Notes: a model not told the origin generated them from the sequence alone. Positions 1-7,425 are shown, numbered from the stretch's first letter. The stretch is DNA of 12,175 bases from Candidatus Latescibacterota bacterium (GCA_030629295.1 DAOVPH010000021.1:1-12175); one strand, 5' to 3'. Numbers and translations: made by a program.

Positions 1-513
<513 letters not shown>

Positions 514-577
514 AATTAGCTTCACCTGGTGACTTGTATTGCCCGAACTCCTATTCAGTTTAGAAAATCTTTAAATA

Positions 578-695
578 TCCCGGTTACTACAGCGGAGGGG
601 CAACACCTCTTCCCATTCCGAACAGAGCAGTTAAGCCCTCCAGCGCCAATGGTACTGCTTGGGAGACCTTGCGGGAGAGTAGGACGTAGCCGGGA
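578..695 (+). rRNA. rrf: 5S ribosomal RNA
   Basis: This is a complete 5S rRNA of about 118 bases, starting 64 bases after the 23S end. The terminal helix I is visible as TCCCGG at the 5' end and CCGGGA at the 3' end. The internal landmarks CCCATTCCGAACAGAG (loop C region) and GGGAGAGTAGGACG (3' half) are typical of bacterial 5S. A run of seven T follows directly (696-702), so transcription may end or be processed here. No strong GC-rich terminator stem is visible beyond the 5S helix itself. Confidence 0.96.
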
Positions 696-1081
696 TTTTT
701 TTGTGGCTGATAAACCCCACCTGTTTAACAAAGACAATTCCCAAGATCAATCTTTTTGTGCCTTTTAACCAGAGTGATCCTCTCTGAGAAAAGAAATCCG
801 CAGTGCGAAAAAATCTTTCTCAACCGTTTATCATCTCTTTTGCTCATTGCAGCGACAATTTCCTCCCCAACTGCTCAGATTCTGTCATAGCGGAAGTTTT
901 TAGCCCTCCCCAAATAGCTTACCAGAGCATTTCAAGGCAGTGATTTCATTTTCAGAGAGAGATTACCTCTCCAGTTTGTACCCTCAACTTCCCAGCATTG
1001 CACGATCTACAATATTTCTTATCCCAAATGTCACCTTTCCATCTCCTTTTGTGTCTCCTTTATAGAAGCGCTTCCTCTCCC
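696..1081. other. Gene-free stretch between 5S rRNA and sigma gene
   Basis: About 390 bases follow the 5S gene with no convincing reading frame, RNA gene or repeat. They begin with a T-run after the 5S helix and a weak GTGG/CCAC hairpin (about 703-720). A TACAAT hexamer at 1008-1013 could be a -10 box, but no acceptable -35 is seen 16-18 bases upstream, so no promoter is called. A perfect 10-base palindrome, GAAGCGCTTC, sits at 1065-1074, just before the ribosome binding site of the next gene, and could be an operator. Confidence 0.5.
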
Positions 1082-1090
1082 AGGGGGTGA
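1082..1090 (+). promoter_or_regulatory. Ribosome binding site that selects a TTG start
   Basis: AGGGGGTGA differs from the ideal AGGAGGTGA by one A-to-G change that still allows a G:U pair with 16S rRNA. Its GGGGG core ends 5 bases before TTG at 1093. The GTG at 1087 lies inside this site and has no Shine-Dalgarno sequence of its own, so TTG 1093 is the better start for the sigma gene. Confidence 0.6.
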
Positions 1091-1092
1091 GA

Positions 1093-2601
1093 TTGAGCAC
1101 AACCGACAGTCAACTGGTCCAGTGGTGCCTTGAGGGCGACCTTGATGCCTTTGGCAGTTTGGTAAGAAAATACCAAGACGCTGTTTACGGTCTGGCCCTG
1201 AGCTATGTGAGGGATTTCGACATAGCCCAGGACCTTGCCCAAGAGACGTTCATTAAGGTTTACCTCCAGCTCTCTGTGCTCAAGGACCCCTCAAGGTTTG
1301 GGAGCTACTTGAGAACTATCGTAGCCAACCTGTCAAGAAACTATCTTGGCCGGAGGCAGCTTCATATGGTCCCAGTTGACCAACTGGACGAAAGTCAGAT
1401 TTCGGCCTTTGTTCAACGCCCTGAAACCCCTTCCGAGATATACGAACAGAAAGAGCTCAAAGAACAGGTCATAGAGGTCATCGGCAGGCTTTCAGAGAAA
1501 AACCGTCAAGCTGTGGCGCTCTATTACATTGATGGACTCTCCTGCCGGGAAATCGGGGATTTTCTGGACGTCTCTGTAGCTGTCGTAAGGCAGAGGCTTC
1601 ACCGGGCACGAGAGCAATTAAAAGAGGAGATGGTGGAGATGGTAAAGAAGATATTGAGCAAGGAAGCACCAAAGGAGGATTTCAGCAACAGGATTGTCGA
1701 GATTTGCAAGACGGCAATCTATCCCAGGTCAGAGGGGAAAATTGACGAAGTCATTAAGATCTGCGAGGGAGCTCGACAACTTGATCCCCAAAATCCTTTT
1801 CCTTATGCTGGTTTGGGAAATGCCTATGCGGAGAAAGGCGAATGGGACAGAGCTCTGCTGAACTTCGAGATGTTCCTTAAGCATGCTTTCAGTTACAAAC
1901 ATTACACACAGAAAGCGAAGCTTCCCAAAGAAGAACTCCTTTTGGAAATCCATAGACCAGCAGGCAAAGATTCTGTCTTCCTTCATAACGTGATTCAGGA
2001 GGTGCTCGAAATCGTTCAAGGAAAATTTGAGGGTATACCCGTCGTTGTGGAAAAGGATTTCTTCGAGAAGCTTCCAGCCGTTATAGGAGATCCAGTAAAC
2101 CTACGTCGTGCCTTCCTCTATATCATTGAGAACGCTCTTGAAGCAGTGTGTTATCCGGATATTCACCAATGGACTTCTGCGCGGCACGGGGAAAACGCTT
2201 TCAGGAAGATAACTCTGGCTCTCTCTTTGAGAGAGAAATCTGACAATATCGCCTTCAGTTGTACAGACAACGGAGTTGGGTTGCCTCACCCCTGGGAAGA
2301 AACCAAGGAGAAGATAGAGGAGCTAGCCGATGGATTTGTCAACAGTAAACATATTGACAGGAAGACAGCTTTGGCCTTGGCAAAAAGGGCTCGTCCCCGA
2401 ACTCCGGAAGAGGTCAAACGAGCTATTTTCTGCCCGGGTTTCAGCACCAAGGGAATCCACAATCGAGACCTTATTGATAATACCCCAGGCTTTGGGCTAT
2501 ACTTTTCCCGCTACATCGTCTGGAAGCACGGCGGGACAATCACCGTAGATGACAACACGCCCAAGGGGACAGTGTTTACAGTGAACTTGCCGATAGGGTA
2601 A
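1093..2601 (+). CDS. ECF-type sigma factor fused to TPR-like and GHKL ATPase domains
   Basis: This 502-aa protein joins three parts (numbering from TTG 1093). Residues about 8-80 are sigma-70 region 2, with the typical DLAQETFIKVY helix. Residues about 118-178 are region 4, whose helix-turn-helix includes CREIGDFLDVSVAVVRQRLH. Residues about 213-265 look like one to two TPR helical hairpins (LDPQNPFPYAGLGNAYAEKG). Residues about 295-502 form a histidine-kinase-type Bergerat ATP-binding domain with N box (ENALEA, E346/N347), G1 box (DNGVGL, 392-397), F box (FCPGFSTKG, 446-454) and G2 box (GFGL, 466-469). No phospho-accepting H-box (H-E/D-x-x-N/P) precedes it. About 50 residues separate the G1 and F boxes, a long ATP lid. 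Ordinary ECF factors are about 160-200 aa; some families carry TPR or other C-terminal extensions. By inference, nucleotide binding controls sigma activity in cis, perhaps like the GHKL anti-sigma kinases SpoIIAB/RsbW. No anti-sigma gene is adjacent. The domain calls are firm; the function is not. Confidence 0.88.
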   Translation: MSTTDSQLVQWCLEGDLDAFGSLVRKYQDAVYGLALSYVRDFDIAQDLAQETFIKVYLQLSVLKDPSRFGSYLRTIVANLSRNYLGRRQLHMVPVDQLDESQISAFVQRPETPSEIYEQKELKEQVIEVIGRLSEKNRQAVALYYIDGLSCREIGDFLDVSVAVVRQRLHRAREQLKEEMVEMVKKILSKEAPKEDFSNRIVEICKTAIYPRSEGKIDEVIKICEGARQLDPQNPFPYAGLGNAYAEKGEWDRALLNFEMFLKHAFSYKHYTQKAKLPKEELLLEIHRPAGKDSVFLHNVIQEVLEIVQGKFEGIPVVVEKDFFEKLPAVIGDPVNLRRAFLYIIENALEAVCYPDIHQWTSARHGENAFRKITLALSLREKSDNIAFSCTDNGVGLPHPWEETKEKIEELADGFVNSKHIDRKTALALAKRARPRTPEEVKRAIFCPGFSTKGIHNRDLIDNTPGFGLYFSRYIVWKHGGTITVDDNTPKGTVFTVNLPIG

Positions 2602-2644
2602 CAGAACATCCTCAACACTTTGTTCAAATCTTCTAATTTTTCCC

Positions 2645-2673
2645 TTGACAATAGCCAAGGGGAGTTGTATATT
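2645..2673 (+). promoter_or_regulatory. Consensus sigma-70-type promoter
   Basis: TTGACA (2645-2650) and TATATT (2668-2673) are separated by exactly 17 bases, which is near-consensus for the housekeeping sigma factor. Transcription would start near 2680 and produce a leader of about 330 bases before the DUF5916 gene. An inverted repeat, CCCTTG (2642-2647) with CAAGGG (2656-2661), overlaps the -35 box. It could be a repressor site or a weak end signal for the upstream sigma gene. Confidence 0.7.
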
Positions 2674-2730
2674 AGCGGCAATCTCAAAAACAATGTCTTA
2701 CCCAGATTTTCCCCAAAGGAGGTGGGTTCA

Positions 2731-2829
2731 ATGTGGTCGATCAGAGCTATTAAGATTAGCGTTGTAGGTGGAACCCACAAGGAAATTACTATGCCCACCC
2801 CTGTAGGAGAATTCTCGCCCGGCGCTTAA
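2731..2829 (+). CDS. Possible 32-aa peptide, unknown function
   Basis: This short frame runs from ATG to TAA and sits about 50 bases after the predicted transcription start. A perfect Shine-Dalgarno sequence, AAAGGAGGTG (2715-2724), has its GGAGG core 8 bases before the ATG. The peptide begins MWSIRAIKISVV and ends MPTPVGEFSPGA. It has no cysteine, signal peptide or membrane segment. It could be a leader peptide regulating the downstream gene, a small independent protein, or a modified-peptide precursor. The radical SAM gene about 2.4 kb downstream makes the last idea possible but not supported. I do not recognise any family. The 8-base stem 2722-2729/2771-2778 overlaps the ribosome binding site and could control access to it. 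The frame may also be only part of a structured RNA. Confidence 0.4.
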   Translation: MWSIRAIKISVVGGTHKEITMPTPVGEFSPGA

Positions 2830-2848
2830 GTGAAAAATGCCAACTTCT

Positions 2849-2928
2849 CAAGGCCGTCAGGATTCTCCTTGCGGCCTTGTTCGTCAGAGACCGTGGGTGG
2901 GGTGGCAGACAAGCTCGCGGCCTTTTTT
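2849..2928 (+). terminator. Possible attenuator-type terminator in the leader
   Basis: CGGCC (2918-2922) runs directly into six T (2923-2928), as in an intrinsic terminator. Its upstream partner, AAGGCCG (2850-2856), can pair either with 2918-2924 or, more tightly, with CGGCCTT at 2872-2878. The two pairings exclude each other, which is the arrangement of an attenuator. The loop of the terminator form is long (about 61 bases), so this is suggestive only. Confidence 0.3.
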
Positions 2929-3010
2929 ACATCCGTCAGACAATCAAGGCAGAAAGAACCCCATTATGCCGCTTAATGCGAGGAATTTTCCTCGAGAAAG
3001 GAGATCGACA

Positions 3011-5146
3011 ATGGGTAAAGATTCTTCCCGTCTGTTTGTCCTGGTCTTGCTTGTCACGGTAGCGGCAATCTTATCCGTAACCACTCAGGTTTCTGGAGCG
3101 GAGAACTACGAAAAGGTTCCCTGGACAAGAAAAACGCTCCAGGCAGTGAAGGTTGTCGAGCCGCCCAAAATAGACGGCAGACTGGATGACCCCTGCTGGA
3201 AACTTGCTAAACCATCATCGGGTTTTGTAGAACTGCAACCATACGATGGAAAGTTGGCGGTAGAACAGACCATTGTGATGGCCCTCTACGACCACAAGAA
3301 CCTCTACCTTGGGGTTCGCTGTCTGGACTCCCAGCCGGACGAGATACCCCGGAGACTCATCCCCAGGGACGGCAACCCCTGGCCCGAAGACTGCATTACC
3401 ATCTCTTTGGACACCTTCCACGACCGGCGCACCTGCTATGTCTTTGGCGTCAACACTATGGGCTGTCAAAGAGATATGATTACCGACCGCTCTCATGGAT
3501 GGTGGGGAAACTGGGCCTGGGATGGCGTCTGGAAAAGTGCAGCTCAGATTGTCGAGGATGGTTGGGAGTGCGAAGTGGCCATCCCGTTCAAAATCCTCCG
3601 CTTTTCCAGGGCAAAGGAGCAGTTCTGGGGCATAAACATCCAACGACTTCAGAAACGCCTGATGGAGGACACGGCCTGGGATCCCGTTACCTCTGATGAT
3701 GCCGACGGCATTCTCGATATGTCTAAAGCTGGTGACTTAGTTGGCATCAGCGACCCCCAGAGAGGATACCACATAGACCTTATCCCCCACGTCGTCGTTC
3801 AAAATGAGAAAGAAATCTGGAAAGGAGAGACAGGGATTGACATCAAATACAGTCCCTCGTCTCACCTGTCGTTCAACGCCACCCTCAACCCCGACTTTGC
3901 CCAGGTGGAGGCCGACGAGCAGCGCATTAACCTATCGCGTTTCCCTCTCTATTTCGACGAAAGAAGGCCCTTCTTCGTGCAGGGCAAGGACCTTTTCGGG
4001 ACAATGAATGTCTTCTACAGCCGCCGGATCCAGAATCCAGATGGGGGGCTAAAACTCATAGGAACCTCCGGCTCCAATAAGTATGGGTATCTATTGGCGA
4101 TGGACCGAACGGCGAACGGGGAAAATCCTCTGTTTAATGTCCTCAGGCTCCAGAGAGATATTCTGAACAAGTCGACTATTGGAATAGTGGGGGTTAGCAA
4201 AACCAGAGGGACAGAGGGGAATTCAGGGGCACTGGCCTCAGATATCCGTCTCAGACCAGGTGATCATGACGAGATAAACCTCGATTTGATAAAGACCTGG
4301 AATCAAGACCGAAATCGGGACAGTTGGAGGGCCCGTGTCGCCTACAACCACAGGGCCGATCCCTGGAACCTTTACAGTCGCTACACCGGGATGGGCAAAG
4401 ATTTCAATGTGGATCAGTTCGGGTTCATCAACCACGATGCCGGCATTGGCAGCCACGAAGCCAGCTGCTGGCTTCAGTACCGCTGGTATATCCACAGTCA
4501 CGGCATCGATAACCTGGAGTTCTGGCAGGGAGGTTTAGCCTACAAACGCTCAGACGACAAAAAATGGGGGTGGAGTTGGGACAACATTGACATAAAACTT
4601 AACCTTACCAATCAGGCCTGGGCTGAGTTCTGGCATGAAACCTGGCTCGCCCGCTACCAAGGGAAAGGGTATCGGGGGCAAAATTATAATCTGACTATCA
4701 AGCTCCCACCCGCGTGGAGAGTTACTGCCAAGATCAGATGTCTCTATGCAGACCAGATAGATTGGTCAGACCCCGGCCTCTATTTTGGTAAGGTCAAGAA
4801 GATCCGTACGAATCTCACCTTCCGAGCCACCAACAGTCTGGGTTTTGAGGGCTACTTCGACATTGCCCGGAAATACTTCCGGAAGACCAGAACCGATAAG
4901 GTCGGGTGGTTCAGGACAACCTACACGCCCACCAGGCACTTCTTTGTGCGGAATTTCATCCAGGCAGATGCTCAGACTCAGGTGTTGCAGGCGAATTTCC
5001 TGCTTGCCTACCAGTACGATCCGCTTTCCTGGATTTACTTAGCCTATAACAACAGCTTAGACACTGAAGACAAGTGGAAATCACCAGATCGGTGGCGTTC
5101 TACCGACCAGATCGTCATCCTCAAGGTGACCAAGCTGCTGAGCTGA
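3011..5146 (+). CDS. Secreted CBM9-like / DUF5916 beta-barrel protein
   Basis: This 711-aa protein is probably an outer-membrane or surface protein. ATG 3011 is chosen because AAAGGAGA lies 7 bases upstream and the protein then opens with a clean signal peptide: a basic MGKDSSR start, a hydrophobic stretch at about 8-25, and a likely cleavage after VSGA at residue 30. The frame stays open upstream to 2837, but that part covers the leader and looks non-coding. Residues about 45-240 resemble carbohydrate-binding module family 9 (IDGRLDDPCW, then ALYDHKNLYLGVRC). The rest matches DUF5916-type barrels, with the signature NPDFAQVEADEQ followed by FPLYFDERRPFF at about residues 290-320. The remainder alternates aromatic and polar residues, as in beta strands. 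Such proteins are common in Bacteroidota and related lineages. A role in binding or importing glycans is often assumed but unproven. The gene is probably driven by the promoter at 2645-2673. Confidence 0.85.
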   Translation: MGKDSSRLFVLVLLVTVAAILSVTTQVSGAENYEKVPWTRKTLQAVKVVEPPKIDGRLDDPCWKLAKPSSGFVELQPYDGKLAVEQTIVMALYDHKNLYLGVRCLDSQPDEIPRRLIPRDGNPWPEDCITISLDTFHDRRTCYVFGVNTMGCQRDMITDRSHGWWGNWAWDGVWKSAAQIVEDGWECEVAIPFKILRFSRAKEQFWGINIQRLQKRLMEDTAWDPVTSDDADGILDMSKAGDLVGISDPQRGYHIDLIPHVVVQNEKEIWKGETGIDIKYSPSSHLSFNATLNPDFAQVEADEQRINLSRFPLYFDERRPFFVQGKDLFGTMNVFYSRRIQNPDGGLKLIGTSGSNKYGYLLAMDRTANGENPLFNVLRLQRDILNKSTIGIVGVSKTRGTEGNSGALASDIRLRPGDHDEINLDLIKTWNQDRNRDSWRARVAYNHRADPWNLYSRYTGMGKDFNVDQFGFINHDAGIGSHEASCWLQYRWYIHSHGIDNLEFWQGGLAYKRSDDKKWGWSWDNIDIKLNLTNQAWAEFWHETWLARYQGKGYRGQNYNLTIKLPPAWRVTAKIRCLYADQIDWSDPGLYFGKVKKIRTNLTFRATNSLGFEGYFDIARKYFRKTRTDKVGWFRTTYTPTRHFFVRNFIQADAQTQVLQANFLLAYQYDPLSWIYLAYNNSLDTEDKWKSPDRWRSTDQIVILKVTKLLS

Positions 5147-5264
5147 TAATGCCTGCGGGCTTTGCGAGATGCGACACTATTGGTTTCACTTGTGGAGTAA
5201 TGATCATTAGCCGCGGCACATTTAACAAGAAAACAGTAGTAAAGCTATACGATAGGGAAACCTG

Positions 5265-6743
5265 ATGAACGTTCTGTTGATCTATCCTGAGTTTCCAGAT
5301 ACATTCTGGAGTTTCAAGCACGCACTTAAATTCGTACGAAAAAAAGCAGCCTCACCACCACTGGGGCTCTTGACAGTTGCCGCGATGCTGCCGCCAGACT
5401 GGACAAAACGCTTAGTCGACCTCAATGTGAAAAAGCTCACGGAGAAAGACCTGGCGTGGGCTGATTATGCTTTTATCAGCGGTATGGTTGTGCAAAGAGA
5501 GCCAGCACGTCAGATCATTGCCCAGTGCAAAGAGATGGGCGTTAAGATCGTCGCCGGAGGACCGCTCTTCGCGAGTGAGCACGAACAGTTTGAGGAGGTC
5601 GATCATTTCGTGCTCAATGAAGCCGAGTTGACTCTCCCGCCCTTTTTGGCGGATCTGGAGGAGGGGCGTGCCAGGCGAGTCTATACGACGTCTGACTTTC
5701 CTGACCTCCAGAAGACTCCGGTTCCTCTGTGGAAGTTAGCCGATATGAGACGGTACGCCTCGATGAGCATCCAGTTCTCCCGGGGCTGTCCTTACAATTG
5801 CGAGTTCTGCAACGTGACGGCGTTGTTTGGTCACCGGCCACGCACCAAGATCGCCGAACAGATCATCGCCGAGTTGGACGGTCTCTATAACCTGGGGTGG
5901 CGTGGGGACGTCTTCTTCGTGGATGACAACCTGATTGGGAATAAGAGAGGTCTCAAGACCGAGCTGTTGCCCGCGCTAAAAGAATGGCATAAAGACAAAG
6001 AGAAGATGTCATTTAGTACTGAAGTCTCTATCAATCTGGCCGACGACGAGCAATTGATGAAGATGATGGTTGAGGCGGGATTTAATACGGTCTTTATCGG
6101 GATTGAGACGCCGGATGAGGATAGCCTGATTGAATGCAGTAAAACTCAGAACAGGAACCGTGACCTGATCGGAGACGTGAAACGTATTCAGCGAGCTGGG
6201 CTGCAAGTACAGGGAGGCTTCATCGTCGGCTTTGACAATGATACGCCCTCCATTTTCCAGCGACAAATTGATTTTATCCAGAAAAGCGGAATTGTGACGG
6301 CGATGGTTGGCCTACTTCAAGCTCCCATTGGAACAAGACTTTATGAACGTTTGAAGCGAGAAGATCGCCTGGTCAATCAGATGTCGGGGGATAATGTAGA
6401 TGGCACAACAAACATTATACCTAAGATGAACCGTGATACGCTACAGGAGGGATACAAAAATATACTGCGACACATTTACTCACCCGAGCATTACTATCAG
6501 CGCGTCAAGACCTTCTTGCGAGAATACAAACCGCCGAAGATTAAAGACCCACTGAACTCTGGGGACATCCTGGCCTTCTGTCGTTCCATCTATTATCTGG
6601 GTATTATCGGCAAGGAGCGACTCCATTATTGGAAGCTCCTGTTATGGACACATTTTCGCACCCCCCGATTGTTCCCACTGGCCGTTACACTTGCGATTCA
6701 CGGCCACCATTTCCGCAAAATCTGCGAACAACACATCGTTTAA
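5265..6743 (+). CDS. B12-binding radical SAM protein with DUF4070-type C-terminus
   Basis: This 492-aa protein is a class B-like cobalamin-dependent radical SAM enzyme. It starts at ATG 5265 with AGGGA 6 bases upstream. Residues 1-130 form the B12-binding Rossmann-like domain (MNVLLIYPEFPDTFWSF at the start, AGGPLFASE near 97). The radical SAM cluster motif is CPYNCEFC (C175, C179, C182), followed by the usual VFFVDDNLIGN and FIGIETPDEDSL strands. The C-terminal about 150 residues fit the DUF4070 type found in hopanoid methylases HpnP and HpnR and in many uncharacterised relatives. The expected chemistry is methylation or another radical reaction at an unactivated carbon, using SAM, a 4Fe-4S cluster and methylcobalamin. 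The substrate cannot be told, and no hopanoid gene is nearby. It lies 118 bases after the DUF5916 gene on the same strand. No cobalamin riboswitch is seen upstream. Confidence 0.88.
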   Translation: MNVLLIYPEFPDTFWSFKHALKFVRKKAASPPLGLLTVAAMLPPDWTKRLVDLNVKKLTEKDLAWADYAFISGMVVQREPARQIIAQCKEMGVKIVAGGPLFASEHEQFEEVDHFVLNEAELTLPPFLADLEEGRARRVYTTSDFPDLQKTPVPLWKLADMRRYASMSIQFSRGCPYNCEFCNVTALFGHRPRTKIAEQIIAELDGLYNLGWRGDVFFVDDNLIGNKRGLKTELLPALKEWHKDKEKMSFSTEVSINLADDEQLMKMMVEAGFNTVFIGIETPDEDSLIECSKTQNRNRDLIGDVKRIQRAGLQVQGGFIVGFDNDTPSIFQRQIDFIQKSGIVTAMVGLLQAPIGTRLYERLKREDRLVNQMSGDNVDGTTNIIPKMNRDTLQEGYKNILRHIYSPEHYYQRVKTFLREYKPPKIKDPLNSGDILAFCRSIYYLGIIGKERLHYWKLLLWTHFRTPRLFPLAVTLAIHGHHFRKICEQHIV

Positions 6744-6871
6744 CAACTGGGCAGCGCTAAACCAATAGCCCCTGAAAAGAAGGAAATAATTTAAGGGGGA
6801 GGTTCCTTATTAACCAATGGTGCTATTTTGGCAGCAGCCCTTGTGAAATAAAGGATTGCAGGCACATATTT

Positions 6872-6929
6872 GTAGGGGCAGACCTATGTGTCTGCCCAGA
6901 TTTGGGCGCACACACAGGTGCGCCCCTAC
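6872..6929. repeat. Twin-hairpin palindromic repeat (REP/MITE-like)
   Basis: The element is bounded by a perfect 8-base terminal inverted repeat, GTAGGGGC (6872-6879) and GCCCCTAC (6922-6929). Inside are two perfect 8-base hairpins: GGGCAGAC/GTCTGCCC (6876-6883 with 6890-6897) and GGGCGCAC/GTGCGCCC (6904-6911 with 6918-6925). TACTTTTGTTTT follows on the plus strand, so the second hairpin may end transcription of the radical SAM gene. The rest of the gap (6744-6951) shows nothing else. From memory, similar GTAGGGGC-type elements are dispersed in many uncultured bacterial genomes. There is only one copy in this window. Confidence 0.7.
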
Positions 6930-6951
6930 TTTTGTTTTGAAATAGCGATCT

Positions 6952-7425
6952 TCAAGATAGCGGTTTCACATAGTGGATCTGGCGGGCTACTTCCCTGAAG
7001 CCCATCCGGGGATAAAATCTCTGCCCAATGGGGTTCTGTTCCAGGGCCTCAATCTTAGCATATTTCATCTCTGCGTGTTTGAGGTAGTCTATCGCCTGTT
7101 GCAAGAGTCTCTTTCCCAGACCCTTACCTCGATGCCGGGCATCTACAGCCATATTGGGTATCCAGCCGATTCCGGTCTGTTGGTTCGTCCGGGTGATGAC
7201 ATAGCCTACCACTTTCCCCTTGGCTTCGGCAACAAAAACCCCGGCGGGATTTGCATTCAAATCGTCCAATATATTTTGCTTTTTCCTCCCCTGCCAGGTC
7301 TTGCCTTCAATAGTTCCCCAGAGCCGTTCGATGTTCTGATCTATGGAGACCCCATCGAAGCTTGCCACAGTGATCTCTAAGATATGCTGTTGATCTGACT
7401 GTCTGAACTTCCTGATGGTAAGCAT
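6952..7425 (-). CDS. GNAT-family N-acetyltransferase
   Basis: This 157-aa protein is a full-length, single-domain GNAT acetyltransferase. It starts at ATG 7425 behind a strong GGAGGTG (7430-7436). The acetyl-CoA binding motif A is clear at residues about 89-108: IPNMAVDARHRGKGLGKRLL, with R97-x-x-G100-x-G102. Motif B follows as IEALEQNPIGQRFYPRMGF at about 125-143, the RimI-like NxxxxxFY-xxGF arrangement. The likely reaction is acetyl transfer to an amine, either on a protein N-terminus or a small molecule. The substrate cannot be read from the sequence. It is the last gene of the minus-strand set, 162 bases after pyrE, with a decayed gene fragment between. Confidence 0.85.
   Translation of the reverse strand: MLTIRKFRQSDQQHILEITVASFDGVSIDQNIERLWGTIEGKTWQGRKKQNILDDLNANPAGVFVAEAKGKVVGYVITRTNQQTGIGWIPNMAVDARHRGKGLGKRLLQQAIDYLKHAEMKYAKIEALEQNPIGQRFYPRMGFREVARQIHYVKPLS

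Larger units (their letters stand above)
2680..3010 (+). promoter_or_regulatory. Structured 5' leader of the DUF5916 gene
   Basis: The stretch between the promoter and the DUF5916 start holds several exact complementary pairs. GTGGGTTC (2722-2729) pairs with GAACCCAC (2771-2778). AGGAGAAT (2805-2812) pairs with ATTCTCCT (2862-2869). CAAGGCCG (2849-2856) pairs with CGGCCTTG (2872-2879). CGAGGA (2979-2984) pairs with TCCTCG (2989-2994) just before the ribosome binding site AAAGGAGA. TGCCCACCCC (2792-2801) can also pair with GGGGTGGCA (2899-2907) with one bulged base. Some of these pairings cross, so they imply alternative folds or a pseudoknot. CGTCAG occurs three times (2855, 2882, 2934). The segment at 2882-2899 resembles, from memory, the conserved core of ribosomal protein L10 leaders. 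No known riboswitch class was recognised. Confidence 0.45.

Noticed and set aside
514..577. Possible tRNA between 23S and 5S rRNA
   Set aside because: The spacer is only 64 bases and has no T-loop GGTTCGAATC-like motif or acceptor stem.
2849..2944. Three CGTCAG copies as a short CRISPR-like or iteron array
   Set aside because: The repeat unit is only 6 bases and spacing is irregular (27 and 52 bases), so it is neither an array nor an origin.
2837..3010. Upstream in-frame extension of the DUF5916 protein
   Set aside because: ATG 3011 has a good ribosome binding site and opens a clean signal peptide. The extension reads through the structured leader and T-run and has no protein-like character.
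5147..5264. Cobalamin riboswitch or separate promoter before the B12-dependent gene
   Set aside because: The 118-base gap is too short for a typical cobalamin riboswitch and lacks its conserved B12 box. The TTAACA/TATACG pair has 18-base spacing but would start transcription almost on the ribosome binding site.
5265..6743. Naming the radical SAM gene hpnP or hpnR
   Set aside because: It shares the domain order with hopanoid methylases, but many uncharacterised proteins do too, and no hopanoid genes are nearby.
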